From Actinomycetes bacterium (GTDB lineage Bacteria; Actinomycetota; Actinomycetes; S36-B12; GCA-2699445): a stretch of DNA of 60,489 bases. Where the stretch lies: NCBI GenBank assembly GCA_022599915.1, contig JAHZLH010000002.1, positions 1-60,489 of the forward strand, in the 5' to 3' direction. This document shows positions 45,516-55,385 of this stretch, piece by piece. The position numbers and the translations under genes were made by a program. A model generated the notes under the pieces. The model saw only the letters and a program-made list of their open reading frames with translations. It did not search any database and had not been told where the DNA came from. The first letter of the stretch is position 1. Every line of letters starts with the position of its first letter.

Positions 45516-46880
45516 GTGACACCCTCACGCGTACTGAGCCTCGCCGCGACTATCGCGGCTATGGCCATTTCTCCGGCCGTACTTCCAAGCGCAGCGGCAG
45601 ACCCACCGCCCACCAACCCGCCCTTGCTTATCGAGAAGCCGACAGAAGACGAAGCTGCTGGGCTCCTCGGCCAAACGCCACGACAGTGTCGCTACAGCGG
45701 TAACAGCTTTTACGAGGCCCCTGCCACCGAAGATTTGCCTGCCAAACTTGGGTCGTTGATTCGGTGCAAGAAGCACAAGATCAAGGGACTCAAGGATGCC
45801 TCGGCTTATCGAGTCATGTACACCACTGAGACACCTGACGGTTCTCCCCGGGCCAGCACTGGTCTCATTTTTGTCCCCAACCAGAAGGCTCCGAAACGTG
45901 GCCGGAAGGTGGTGGCTTGGTCTCACGGCACAGTTGGACTTGGCGCCAAATGCGCGCCATCGCGTTCACTGAAAAAGATCAGCCCCACGGGGACCGGAAG
46001 TTTCGAGTGGATCAACTCCATGCTCGCCCGGAATTGGGTGGTCGCTGCCACGGACTACATCGGACTAGGCACCAAGGGCCCGAATGCTGGGTCAGCTCTG
46101 TATCTGGTTGGTAATAGCGGTGCCATCGACACCATTAACTCTGTCCGGGCAGCCCGAAACCTCAACACCGCCAAGGCGCGCAAGACCTACGCGGTCTACG
46201 GTCATTCACAAGGTGGACAGTCCTCATTATTCGTTGGCAGCGTTGCCAAGTCATATGCTCCCAGCCTCAAACTCAAGGGTGTCGCGGCAGCTGATCCTGC
46301 TGCGGAGGTGGTCGCGGAAGTGAACCAGGTGTGGGACCAAGGAATCGGGTGGGTCATTGGACCGCCGGTGGTACTGTCTTGGCCCGCCGCCAACCCCTCA
46401 CTCGATCCAACCGAAATCGTGAGCGAGGCGGGCCTGAAGCGCTATCGCAGTCTGGCCAAGGAGTGCATTGGTCCAGCATCGCTCGCCGGCCTCGCAGATC
46501 GCCTCTTGTTTGGTTCATTTTTTGTAGCGAACCCCATGAACAACCCGGACTGGGCGAGGTTTGCCGCCGAGCAAGTCACTCCACGAATCACAGCCGTTCC
46601 GGTCTTTATCGGGCAGAACACCGCGGATGGGGTTGTGCTCGCGAACACCATTGCAAAACTCCAAGTTGATTGGTGTTCAGCACCAGGCAAGCAGACGAAA
46701 CTGAAGATGAACTGGGTCAAAGAACCGGAGCAGAGTTTCCTCAAGTCGCTGAGTATCCATGCTGACGCCGCTGCCTACCAGGCTCCGGCAGTGATCAAGT
46801 GGATCAACAAGCGCTTTAAGAATAAGTCGGCGCCTAGTTCTTGCGGTAGTAAGCCGCCGGTGGCTCCGGCTGGAGGCTAA
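45516..46880 (+). CDS. Secreted lipase (LIP family, PF03583-type)
   Basis: Exported triacylglycerol-lipase-like protein of 454 residues. A signal peptide covers about residues 1-29 and ends at AAAD. The hydrolase core has VVAWSHGTVGLG (oxyanion), SMLARNWVVAATDYIGLG, and the nucleophile Ser in GHSQGG; the late Asp and His lie in IGQNTADGVVL and LSIHADAAAY. These are the blocks of the secretory lipase family found in fungi and actinobacteria. GTG start with a perfect GGGAGG five bases upstream. Converges on a large secreted protein gene. Confidence 0.88.
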   Translation: MTPSRVLSLAATIAAMAISPAVLPSAAADPPPTNPPLLIEKPTEDEAAGLLGQTPRQCRYSGNSFYEAPATEDLPAKLGSLIRCKKHKIKGLKDASAYRVMYTTETPDGSPRASTGLIFVPNQKAPKRGRKVVAWSHGTVGLGAKCAPSRSLKKISPTGTGSFEWINSMLARNWVVAATDYIGLGTKGPNAGSALYLVGNSGAIDTINSVRAARNLNTAKARKTYAVYGHSQGGQSSLFVGSVAKSYAPSLKLKGVAAADPAAEVVAEVNQVWDQGIGWVIGPPVVLSWPAANPSLDPTEIVSEAGLKRYRSLAKECIGPASLAGLADRLLFGSFFVANPMNNPDWARFAAEQVTPRITAVPVFIGQNTADGVVLANTIAKLQVDWCSAPGKQTKLKMNWVKEPEQSFLKSLSIHADAAAYQAPAVIKWINKRFKNKSAPSSCGSKPPVAPAGG

Positions 46881-46997
46881 CCCATCATTCGCTGCGCGGC
46901 CTTGCCTGCATAGCTCACGATCGCGCCATGGCTCGACAGCACGGCAAGGACAACAGCCAGGCTCTGGTTAGCCGTCACCCGATTGATCAACGAGCGG

Positions 46998-49199
46998 CTA
47001 TTTGGGAACTTTTAACTTGGCTGTCGCTTTCTTGCCCGCGCCAAGCTCATTGATTGCGCGCATTTGCACCTTGATCCGAGTCTTCGGATCGGCCTTGCGC
47101 AGTTTCTTTATCTTCTTGATCTTGCTCTTCAGTTTGGACTTCTTCTGCGTCATGGAGTCGGCGTCGATGGTGTACCACTTGCTGAATTTGCCCCACTTCG
47201 TTTTGCCGCCGGCCTTCTTCTGCTTGTTCTTGGCTTTCATTCGCCACTCGTATTCAGTGATCGCAGCCCCAACAGACTGATCAGGGACGCGGAACTTGAC
47301 CTGGTAGCTGACCTTGCCCGACTTCTTCTGCTTCGCCTTGACCTTGAACTTCTGCAGCTTGTCCGGCTTGGCTAGCGCGTCACCGGTATCCCCGGCCTTA
47401 CCGGAGCCACCACTGCCCGAACCGCCGTCACCGGAGCCGCCATTGCCCGAACCGCCGTCGCCGGACCCGCCACTGCCCGAACCGCCGTCACCGGAGCCAC
47501 CTCCGCCACTAGCGGGTGCGGTGGGAGTCACCGCTATTGAGGAGCTGGAGTTATCCCCGGTGCCGACCGGGTTGATCGCAGCAACTCGGAATACGTAGCC
47601 GGTTCCAGCGGCCAAACCGGTGACGGTGCGGCTGGTGTCGGTATCGCCGGTGTCGGTATCGCCGGTGTCGGCTACTACTTCGTCCCAACCCGAACCGTCG
47701 TGAGCCTGAATCCGGTAGCCGGTGATAGCGGCACCGCCATCGGAACTCGGCGCAGCCCAAGACAGCGTTGCCTGTTCCACGCCCGCGGTGGCAGTCACCC
47801 CGGTAGGAGCACCAGGAGCGTCGGCGTAGGTGCCGATAGCGGTTTGGATCACGTTCTTGCTGCCGTTGGAGCGCCCCCAGACAGCCTGCAACGAATCACC
47901 TGAACCGGTGGACCATACCTGGGGCTCGTAGGCGTTTTGCCCAGACTCGGACACATCGTTGACGCTGCTCCACGTCGAAGCGCTGTCCTCGGTGGTCGCA
48001 GCCTGAATGACGTCGTGGCTGCCATCGAATCGCGGCCACACCACCACCGCCGTGCTCCCATCGACCGACGTCGCGATACGCGGCTGCTTGGCATTCTGAC
48101 CGGTAGCGGAGATAGTTTGCGTCGCCGACCAAGAAGCACCCTTATCGGTACTGGTTCGTACGCGAATCACATAGTTCGATCCGTCGTAGGCCTTCCACAC
48201 CGCGTGCACAACTGAGGCATCGTCTGCCGATCCCAGTTGACCGTCCAACGCCTCGGTGACGCCATCGGACAAGTCCGTCGGAGTCGACCACGTCGCTCCG
48301 GCGTCATCAGACATGCTGGCTTGCACCACATAGGTGCCACTGCTCTCGCGAGACCACGTTGCCACCACGTCCTGACCGTCTGCAGACGCCGACAACTGGG
48401 TCTGCACTGCATCCTCAGCGTTGTCGGACAAGTCCACCGCGGTTGTGCTCCAGGAACCGCCACCATCGGAACTGGTCTTGGTCTGAATCACCGTTTTGTT
48501 GGTACTGCCGTCATTGCGATGCCAACCAGCGACCAACGAGCCGCCATCCTCCGAGACCGTGATTGACGGCTGTACTGCCTGCTCGGAACCGTCAGACAAA
48601 TCCGTAACCGCGGACCAACTGACTCCCTTATCCCCTGAGGTACTGGTCTGCACCAGATCAGTTGAACCGTCATCCCAACGCCACACCAACGAGACTCGGG
48701 AACCGTCTAACGACATCGCGCCCGACAACTCATAGCTGGTCTGGCTCGAATCCGACAACGTCGCAACCGATCCCCAGCTCTGGCCACCATCAGCACTCAC
48801 GCGGGCCTGCACCACCCACTTGTTGGTGCCACCGCCGCCGCCGTTGTACCAGCGCCAAGCCGCCGCCACCGTCTTGCCATCGGCTGAACTCAGCAGTATC
48901 GGATCGATCGCGTTTCGAGTGGTGTCTGACAAATCAACGGCACTGCTCCACGAGGAACCACTGTCAGTGCTGCTGCTGTAGCGAATCTTGAACTGACTAC
49001 CGGTGTACTCCTTAAACAGCAGATGCCGAAACGAGTCATCAGCCGACCCCGCCAACATCGCTTCTTCTGAGTTGTACGACGCATCCGACAACTCCAACAC
49101 CACTCCCCAAGCCGAGCCGGCCTGAGCAGGCCCAGCCAGGGCAATAACCCCGGACAGACCCAAGGCAGCAGCAGTGGACAGTGCGATAGCCCGCAACAA
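46998..49199 (-). CDS. Large secreted protein: Asp-box (BNR) repeats, fibronectin III, Gly/Ser linker, Lys-rich domain
   Basis: 733 residues. A signal peptide ends near PAQAG. Residues about 30-450 form seven repeats of ~58 residues, each with an Asp-box-like S-x-D-x-G-x-S-W motif (SADGGQSW, SGDKGVSW, SSDGGGSW, STDKGASW and others), as in sialidase-like propellers, though no sialidase catalytic residues are recognisable. Then a fibronectin III domain (about 462-555), a Gly/Ser/Asp linker, and a very basic C-terminal domain rich in Lys that ends like an FnIII strand set (VQMRAINELGAGKKAT). Probably a cell-surface or adhesive protein. TTG start, since a stop lies five codons upstream. Confidence 0.82.
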   Translation of the reverse strand: MLRAIALSTAAALGLSGVIALAGPAQAGSAWGVVLELSDASYNSEEAMLAGSADDSFRHLLFKEYTGSQFKIRYSSSTDSGSSWSSAVDLSDTTRNAIDPILLSSADGKTVAAAWRWYNGGGGGTNKWVVQARVSADGGQSWGSVATLSDSSQTSYELSGAMSLDGSRVSLVWRWDDGSTDLVQTSTSGDKGVSWSAVTDLSDGSEQAVQPSITVSEDGGSLVAGWHRNDGSTNKTVIQTKTSSDGGGSWSTTAVDLSDNAEDAVQTQLSASADGQDVVATWSRESSGTYVVQASMSDDAGATWSTPTDLSDGVTEALDGQLGSADDASVVHAVWKAYDGSNYVIRVRTSTDKGASWSATQTISATGQNAKQPRIATSVDGSTAVVVWPRFDGSHDVIQAATTEDSASTWSSVNDVSESGQNAYEPQVWSTGSGDSLQAVWGRSNGSKNVIQTAIGTYADAPGAPTGVTATAGVEQATLSWAAPSSDGGAAITGYRIQAHDGSGWDEVVADTGDTDTGDTDTSRTVTGLAAGTGYVFRVAAINPVGTGDNSSSSIAVTPTAPASGGGGSGDGGSGSGGSGDGGSGNGGSGDGGSGSGGSGKAGDTGDALAKPDKLQKFKVKAKQKKSGKVSYQVKFRVPDQSVGAAITEYEWRMKAKNKQKKAGGKTKWGKFSKWYTIDADSMTQKKSKLKSKIKKIKKLRKADPKTRIKVQMRAINELGAGKKATAKLKVPK
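47401..47512 (-). repeat. 30-bp tandem repeats coding the Gly/Ser/Asp linker
   Basis: Blocks around CCGAACCGCCGTCACCGGAG recur every 30 bp more than three times and encode 10-residue GSGDGGSGNG-like units. A separate 15-bp repeat (GGTGTCGGTATCGCC) near 47634-47670 encodes DTGDT units in the FnIII domain. Confidence 0.85.
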
Positions 49200-50621
49200 T
49201 TGATCGTGAACCTACTACTGGGAGAATTCGATCCGTGGCGACTCGTCAGCGGGATCGTTTTCGGACTGGTCCTACTTCTCGTCACCACACTGCTGGTGGG
49301 TGTTGTTCGCGCCTACCGCCGGGATAGACAGCAGTTGGAAGTCGAGAACGCTCGTCTTGAAGCCGTCGCAGCAGAGATTGATGTCGAAATCGCTGCCAGC
49401 GACACCGCAACTGCTCGCCGAGTGGAACGTACGCTAATCGATGCACTGTCAACGGAATCGGAACGGATCAACGCGGACCAACTAGACGCACTGGCCCACG
49501 GCGTAGTGCGGCCGTTGAGTCATGAACTCGCTCAGCAACTTCCTACCTGGTCGCCGCCACCGCTACCGGACTCACCTACGCAAGTACGATTCCGGCAGAT
49601 TCTGGATCAATCCAGCCGGCGCTCACCGTTTCTGCCGGTAGCGACAGCCCTCGTCTTGCTCTTACTCGCTGCCTTTCCGGTCATCGTTGCCGTGGGACTC
49701 CGGCTGACGGCCGTGTATGGCGTCATCGGATTTGTGAGTTTGGCTGGCCTGCTCTGGCTGGCGAACGTGCTGGTGAACCGGCTAATCCCTGGCCGATCCA
49801 TCACCGCGCGGACAGCAACTGTCGTGATATCCGCGGTTGTGGTCGGATTGATCTTTGCCGTGCTAGCTGCGACAGTATCGAACCTCACCGGCGCCGTAGT
49901 GGTGACGGAATCGGGAATTCGATTTGGCCTCTCAGTGCTTATTGCGGTCCTGGCATGGATTCTTTCCGTCACACGGGGATTACTCCGCCAACTCGCAGAG
50001 ATTCGCACCCGACTAGCCCAGGTCAGTAGCCAACTGAATTGGCAGGTTGCTCGGCTGCGGCAGACGCAATGGGCCAGGCAACGCTACCTCGCCCGACTCT
50101 TCCACGGCCCGCTGCAAACGTTGCTGATGAAGAGCGCCCATGAACTGCGCACCGTTGACGTTGATGACACCGCTGGACTCCGCGACCGGCTGAAGCTGGA
50201 GATCCAGAAACTACTCACCAATGTGGAAGGTGGTGATGAAGAGGTTTCCTGGCCAGATGGCCTGTCCCGGATGATTTCCACCTGGGACGGCATCGTCGAG
50301 ATCACTGTCGCGCAAGATCAAGCAGTTCTCGACGTACTCGCGGTAGATACCGTTGGCCGGAGTCTGGCTATCGAAATCTTCAGCCAGGCAGTAGCCAACG
50401 CGGTCCGGCACGGCAACGCCACTTCGATCACGCTGATCTCCCGCATCAGTGAACGCGAACTGTGGCTAGACATTCGTGACAACGGCGAGTCGGAGCCGTC
50501 GGATTCCGTGGGGATGGGCACCCAAGTCCTCATAGACTGCACCACCTTTTGGTCCCGCGATATCGGCCGCGACGGAGCCCGAGTAGAAGCCCATATCCCG
50601 GTGCTTGCTCCGGCAACCTGA
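49200..50621 (+). CDS. Orphan sensor histidine kinase-like membrane protein
   Basis: 473 residues. One N-terminal membrane segment (about 14-36), a cytoplasmic stretch, then about four spans (145-265), a coiled-coil-like region, a phosphoacceptor-like ARLFHGPLQTLLM (His302, similar in place to HisKA_3-type His) and an HATPase domain with SQAVANAVRHGNA (N-box) and LDIRDNGES (G1). The G2 box is short and Gly-poor (VGMGTQVL). No response regulator is adjacent. TTG 49200 abuts the start of the divergent secreted-protein gene; GTG 49206 is an alternative. Confidence 0.75.
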   Translation: MIVNLLLGEFDPWRLVSGIVFGLVLLLVTTLLVGVVRAYRRDRQQLEVENARLEAVAAEIDVEIAASDTATARRVERTLIDALSTESERINADQLDALAHGVVRPLSHELAQQLPTWSPPPLPDSPTQVRFRQILDQSSRRSPFLPVATALVLLLLAAFPVIVAVGLRLTAVYGVIGFVSLAGLLWLANVLVNRLIPGRSITARTATVVISAVVVGLIFAVLAATVSNLTGAVVVTESGIRFGLSVLIAVLAWILSVTRGLLRQLAEIRTRLAQVSSQLNWQVARLRQTQWARQRYLARLFHGPLQTLLMKSAHELRTVDVDDTAGLRDRLKLEIQKLLTNVEGGDEEVSWPDGLSRMISTWDGIVEITVAQDQAVLDVLAVDTVGRSLAIEIFSQAVANAVRHGNATSITLISRISERELWLDIRDNGESEPSDSVGMGTQVLIDCTTFWSRDIGRDGARVEAHIPVLAPAT

Positions 50622-50817
50622 TCCTAGATCGCAGCCGTACTTTCCAACGCGGCGTCATCTGAGTCCCCTTGGCTCGATTGTCTTGCTCTCGGTCGGCCGA
50701 CTTCTGCAACGCGTCCCCAGCAGGTAGCGAAATGACCGCTGGCGCCCTAGCGGCAAGCAGCCAGGTGCGCTCAAGCGTCCAAGGTGGGGCACCATAGTGG
50801 AAACACGTGGAGGCACT

Positions 50818-51654
50818 ATGACCGAACTCGCGTTCGCTGGAACCGACTCCTACCTAACCAATCCCGCACTTGAAGCAGCCGTCCGTACCGCGCTGGTCTT
50901 AGAAAAGCCGTTGCTGGTGCGGGGTGAGCCTGGGACTGGCAAGACGCTGCTCGCCGAAGCCATCGCCGAGGCCCTCGACATGGAACTGATCACCTGGCAC
51001 GTTAAGAGCACCACCCGGGCACAAGAAGGCTTGTATCACTACGACACGGTGCAGCGGCTATACGACAGCAGGTTCGGTGATCACGATGTGCGTGACATCG
51101 CTGACTACATTCACATGGGGCCGATGGGTCGGGCGTTCCGCTCCGATCAGCGCGTCGTACTCCTGATTGACGAAATCGACAAAGCCGACCTGGAGTTCCC
51201 CAACGATCTGCTGCATGAACTCGATCGAATGCGATTCCGGGTCATGGAGACCGGCGAAGATGTCGCTGCACAGCATCGCCCGGTGGTCATCATCACCAGC
51301 AACGCGGAGAAGGAACTTCCCGACGCTTTTCTGCGGCGCTGCGTGTTTCATTTCATTGATTTCCCCGATCAGGAGTTGATGGCAAGGATCGTGGGCGTGC
51401 ACCATCCGAACCTGAACGAAGATCTGCTGCAACAGTCGCTGGCTGCCTTCTATCGGATTCGGGACATGGATCGGATCCGCAAGAAGCCGTCCACCAGTGA
51501 ACTAGTGGACTGGATTGCCATGTTGCTGGCCAGTGGAATCACGGATGTGGATCTCGAAGCCCAGACGCCGTACTTGGGCACGCTTTTGAAGAAAGAGCAG
51601 GACCTCGCTGCCTTCGGTCAGCACCTCACCGGAATCACCCGCGGTCGCTACTGA
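50818..51654 (+). CDS. MoxR-family AAA+ ATPase
   Basis: 278 residues. Walker A GEPGTGKTLL, Walker B VVLLIDEIDKAD, sensor 1 VVIITSNAEKELPDAFLRR; MoxR-type layout throughout. Such ATPases act as chaperones that load metal cofactors or remodel complexes, always with a VWA protein, which follows here after 9 bp. ATG 50818 has GGAGG five bases upstream; a GTG 21 bp earlier lacks one. Confidence 0.92.
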   Translation: MTELAFAGTDSYLTNPALEAAVRTALVLEKPLLVRGEPGTGKTLLAEAIAEALDMELITWHVKSTTRAQEGLYHYDTVQRLYDSRFGDHDVRDIADYIHMGPMGRAFRSDQRVVLLIDEIDKADLEFPNDLLHELDRMRFRVMETGEDVAAQHRPVVIITSNAEKELPDAFLRRCVFHFIDFPDQELMARIVGVHHPNLNEDLLQQSLAAFYRIRDMDRIRKKPSTSELVDWIAMLLASGITDVDLEAQTPYLGTLLKKEQDLAAFGQHLTGITRGRY

Positions 51655-51663
51655 GAACCGGCC

Positions 51664-52863
51664 ATGACCACCACGAGCGCTCCTATGTTCTTGGGACTGC
51701 TGTACCGACTGCGGGAACTCGACGTCCCAGTGGGGGCGCAAGAGGCAGTGGCGCTGGCGCAGGCACTAGCCGCGGGGTTGCATGACAGCACCCCCACCGG
51801 CTTTTACCACACAGCTCGCTCACTGCTGATTCATCACGAATCCCATCTCGATGCCTTTGATCGCGCCTTCCTCGCGGAGTTCGCTGGGCTGGAAGGTGAC
51901 TTGCCGATCAAGCAGGAGTTGCTGGACTGGCTGACACAGGCAGCTGAAGGAGAAGCCCCGAACCTGGACTTTCCGGAGTTGACGCCGGAGGAAATCGAAG
52001 AACTGAAGCGGGAGTTTCAGCGTCGGCTAGCCGAACAGCAGGATCGCCATGATGGCGGCAACTATTGGACCGGCACTCGCGGCTCCTCACCCTTTGGTAA
52101 CTCCGGCACACCGCGACCCGGAATCCGCGTGGGCGGCTCCGGCGGCAACCGGAGTGCAGTGCAGGTAGCGCAGGATCGGCAATACACCGGCTATCGCGGC
52201 GACATCACCTTGGACACCCGCCAACTCGAAATCGCGATGCGACGACTGCGAGCGTTCGTGCGGGAAGGTTCGGAAGAGGAACTGGACCTAGAACGCACGA
52301 TTGAAGAAACCGCCCGTAACGCCGGTGAGATCGAAATAGTGACTCGACCCCCCAGCCGGCCAGACACTCACGTCATCTTGATGATGGATGTGGGCGGTTC
52401 GATGTATCCGTACGCCAACGTTATATCCCGGCTGTTTAGCGCCGCGCAACGCGCAACTCATTTCAAGGAGCTGCGCACCCTGTTCTTCCACAACGTGGTC
52501 TACGGCCGGGTCTACACCGATGAACGCTTCAGCGAGTGGGTCTCTGTCCAAGACCTCATCGCACAGTGCGGGCCGCACTACAAACTCATCATGGTCGGCG
52601 ATGCACTGATGGCACCGTATGAATTATTGGCACCGGCAGCCGCCCGCACCGGTGATCCCGATCCCCGCAGCGGGTTGGAGTGGCTGCGATTACTGGCGGA
52701 CCATTTCACCGACGCAGTGTGGCTCAACCCGGAGGCGAGTTCATGGTGGCAGAGCACCACCATCGCCGAAATCGCCGAGGTCTTCCCGATGTTCCCCATG
52801 ACCGTGGATGGGCTGTCGGAAGCCATGGCGAAACTCAACCGGGGGGCCAGCCACCGGCGGTAG
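51664..52863 (+). CDS. VWA-domain protein, MoxR partner (CoxE-like)
   Basis: 399 residues, cytosolic. The N-terminal half is helical and rich in Glu/Arg; the C-terminal half is a von Willebrand A domain whose metal site reads DVGGSM (canonical DxSxS is usually DTSGSM), followed by LFFHNVVYGRVYTD and LIMVGDALM. It forms a two-gene operon with the MoxR ATPase; substrate complex unknown. No CO-dehydrogenase or other target is in the window. Confidence 0.88.
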   Translation: MTTTSAPMFLGLLYRLRELDVPVGAQEAVALAQALAAGLHDSTPTGFYHTARSLLIHHESHLDAFDRAFLAEFAGLEGDLPIKQELLDWLTQAAEGEAPNLDFPELTPEEIEELKREFQRRLAEQQDRHDGGNYWTGTRGSSPFGNSGTPRPGIRVGGSGGNRSAVQVAQDRQYTGYRGDITLDTRQLEIAMRRLRAFVREGSEEELDLERTIEETARNAGEIEIVTRPPSRPDTHVILMMDVGGSMYPYANVISRLFSAAQRATHFKELRTLFFHNVVYGRVYTDERFSEWVSVQDLIAQCGPHYKLIMVGDALMAPYELLAPAAARTGDPDPRSGLEWLRLLADHFTDAVWLNPEASSWWQSTTIAEIAEVFPMFPMTVDGLSEAMAKLNRGASHRR

Positions 52864-52905
52864 CGGAAATTTTCCGGAAGCAGTTCGACCAGAACTGCCC
52901 ACCTA

Positions 52906-53745
52906 CTAGTCCAGTTCGCTGGGCTTCTCGCCCTTGCTCAGCCAGCGGTCCAGGCCGTAGAAAATCGACGCGAACAGTAGTCCCAAGATCACCACGATCA
53001 CGATATTGATCGCGATGCCGGTGTACCCGTCCGCGGTCACTCCGGGGATGATCTCTCCTGGCGCGCCGGTGTCGTTGTAGTTGGGGTTGATGAACGGGTA
53101 CGGATACCAACTGCCAGCTTCACCAATCGACTCCGATGGTCCCCATTGGTCGGACTTATCGCTTGGCGCGCACTTGTCGCCGGGGCGCTGAATCATCGCC
53201 AAACCGTGCAGCAGGGTGTAGGTAAGCCAGATCACTGGAATGAGCATCATCTTCCAGATCAGGTCGCCAGTAAACCGCGGCCGAGGACCAAATACCAAGA
53301 AGCCCAACAGGGTTGCCCACGGCACGATGTAGTGGAAGACCGTATTGGTGTAGATACCGGAGCCACAGGGGTTGGCTGACGGAGCCAGCAGGATCGCGTA
53401 AATCAGGCCGGTGATCACGATCATGACCAGGCTGGTCATGCGCAACCAGCGGAAGATCTTGTCATCGCGCCGCGGGTTGGCGAATATCGACCAAGCAACG
53501 ATGAACGCGAAGATGTTGGACCAGATCGTGAAGTAACTGAGGCTGAATGAGATGCCATCCAGCGGTGATGCCACCTGCTCGTTTGTGGCCGAGTTGAACA
53601 AACTGATGGCCAGGGCAGATGTGCCGAGTACCGCTAGGATCAAGTTGTAGATCCGGGAGGCCACGATCATGCCGGGGCTGCCGGGCGTAACGGTCGTAGT
53701 GGCCGGCCGCTGCGGGTCGGCTTCGGGCGTAGCTGCAGTGCTCAT
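52906..53745 (-). CDS. Pr6Pr family membrane protein
   Basis: 279 residues with six membrane segments; conserved SYFTIWSNIFAFIVAWS and FHYIVPWATLLGFLVFGPR match the Pr6Pr (FAR-17a/AIG1-like) family of actinobacteria, whose role is unknown. A loop between spans 5 and 6 is long (residues about 175-235) and Pro/Gly-rich. AACAAT lies 6 nt before the ATG, as it does before the globin gene. Confidence 0.85.
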   Translation of the reverse strand: MSTAATPEADPQRPATTTVTPGSPGMIVASRIYNLILAVLGTSALAISLFNSATNEQVASPLDGISFSLSYFTIWSNIFAFIVAWSIFANPRRDDKIFRWLRMTSLVMIVITGLIYAILLAPSANPCGSGIYTNTVFHYIVPWATLLGFLVFGPRPRFTGDLIWKMMLIPVIWLTYTLLHGLAMIQRPGDKCAPSDKSDQWGPSESIGEAGSWYPYPFINPNYNDTGAPGEIIPGVTADGYTGIAINIVIVVILGLLFASIFYGLDRWLSKGEKPSELD

Positions 53746-54020
53746 AACGTCATTGTTGCGATCTTGCCGCCGCTTTGCCGGTTTTCCGGCACAGTTCCGC
53801 TACCCAGTGCGTGCGAGTGGGTGACCCGAGCACTTCCCACAGCATTGGAAAGCTTCTTCAACCGTGCAGCGGGCAGCCTTTGGCCTAACTGATAAGGACC
53901 GCGAGCACATTGATCGGTCCTACAGCGGCAGGCCGTAACTCCCGCTATGGCATCCAATACGGCTGCGCATGCACGAATTGGGTGCTTTGTCCTCAACTCG
54001 GTCTATGTGATACTCGCCTG

Positions 54021-55286
54021 ATGCGTAGTGGGGTCTCAGCTGTAGCAGTCGTGCTAACGAGCGGGCCGTTGCTGCTCAGTTGTGCCAGCCAGGGTTCCAC
54101 GAATCAAGTGGAAAGTGTCGAGACTCGAGTTGCGCAACTCCCCGTCGAAGCGGGGATCCCCACCGAATCGCCAACAAGCTCCGCTCTAGACCCCACTTCC
54201 ACCGCTACTCCCACATCCAGCCCCACGATTTCGCCTTCGCCTACGTCCAGCCCCACACCTTCTCCTACGCCTTCTCCACCGAAACGAAAGGTAGTCAACG
54301 TTGCTGCCACCGGGGATTTCCTGATTCACGGTGCAGTGTTTCGGCGGGCTTTGAGGAATGGTGGCGGCAACCGCTACGACTTCGACCCTATGTTTCGGTC
54401 GATCCGCAAGTACATCAAGAAGGCTGATGTCGCTATCTGCCACTTCGAAGTTCCCATGACTGGCGGGAGCCCTGCGGGTTACCCCAGTTTCAACTCGCCG
54501 CGGAGTCTGGCTAACTCGGCCAAACGAACCGGCTGGGATATCTGCAGCACCGCCTCGAACCATACTCTCGACAAAGGGCAATCAGGTGTCGATGCCACGC
54601 TCAAAACAATTCGGAAAGCCGGCCTAGTTCCGAGTGGCTCTGCCGAAAGCAAACGAAGAGCAAGAAAGACTCCGATGGTCAAAGTCAACGGAACTCGGGT
54701 CGCGCTGCTGTCCTACACCGACTCCACCAACGGCATACCTCGGCCCTATCCGTACAGCGTCAACTTGATTGACCCCACCCGGATAACGAAGGACGCGGCA
54801 CGCGCCCGTCGCGCGGGTGCTGAGCTAGTGATCGTGAACATGCACTGGGGAGCCGAATACCAAAGCGCCGTTACCGCCCGGCAGGCCGAGTTGGCTGATC
54901 AACTGACGGCTTCTCGTCATATCGATGCCGTGATCGGTCAACACGTGCATGTCGTTCAACCCATTCGCTTTGTCAACGGGAAGCCGGTTGTCTTCGGCGA
55001 GGGAAATCTGGTGTCCAATCAGTCCGCAGCCTGCTGTGCCGTCGGCTCGAATGACGGAATGATCGCCACACTCAAGTTCGTCATTAAGGGTGATCGGGTC
55101 AAGTCCAAGAAAGTCTCGTATGTACCCGTCACCGTCCGTCGGCCCGACTATCTGGTCGTACCCATCGGTCTCGGGGCAAAGTCCGGGCTCATGTCTTTGG
55201 AGAGTTTGCGAGCCTCGTATACCCGCACCGTTTCAGTAGTCGGCCGCACAAAAAAGATCAAACCGGTTCCTCAAACATCCCCGTAA
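54021..55286 (+). CDS. CapA-family lipoprotein (poly-gamma-glutamate capsule-type phosphoesterase fold)
   Basis: About 421 residues. Lipoprotein signal with lipobox LLSC near residue 19, then a Ser/Thr/Pro linker (PTSTATPTSSPTISPSPTSS). The CapA domain has ATGDFLIHGAVF, NHTLDKGQSGVD (Asn-His), MHWGAEYQ and IGQHVHVVQP, the metal-binding pattern of the calcineurin-like CapA family. Surface-anchored; role in capsule or wall glycopeptide is unknown because no capB/capC is near. ATG 54021 is chosen at the signal peptide. Confidence 0.88.
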   Translation: MRSGVSAVAVVLTSGPLLLSCASQGSTNQVESVETRVAQLPVEAGIPTESPTSSALDPTSTATPTSSPTISPSPTSSPTPSPTPSPPKRKVVNVAATGDFLIHGAVFRRALRNGGGNRYDFDPMFRSIRKYIKKADVAICHFEVPMTGGSPAGYPSFNSPRSLANSAKRTGWDICSTASNHTLDKGQSGVDATLKTIRKAGLVPSGSAESKRRARKTPMVKVNGTRVALLSYTDSTNGIPRPYPYSVNLIDPTRITKDAARARRAGAELVIVNMHWGAEYQSAVTARQAELADQLTASRHIDAVIGQHVHVVQPIRFVNGKPVVFGEGNLVSNQSAACCAVGSNDGMIATLKFVIKGDRVKSKKVSYVPVTVRRPDYLVVPIGLGAKSGLMSLESLRASYTRTVSVVGRTKKIKPVPQTSP

Positions 55287-55385
55287 CTTATGACGTGCCA
55301 CAAGTGGCGCTGGTCGATCGAAAACTTCCTGTCCGTTCTAAACTGACCAAAACCTTCAGATCCTTCTTGCGATAGGGGCCTCACA

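Noticed and set aside
53742-53996. 84-codon frame upstream of Pr6Pr
   Set aside because: Cys/Arg-rich, no SD, overlaps the region before capA; not protein-like.
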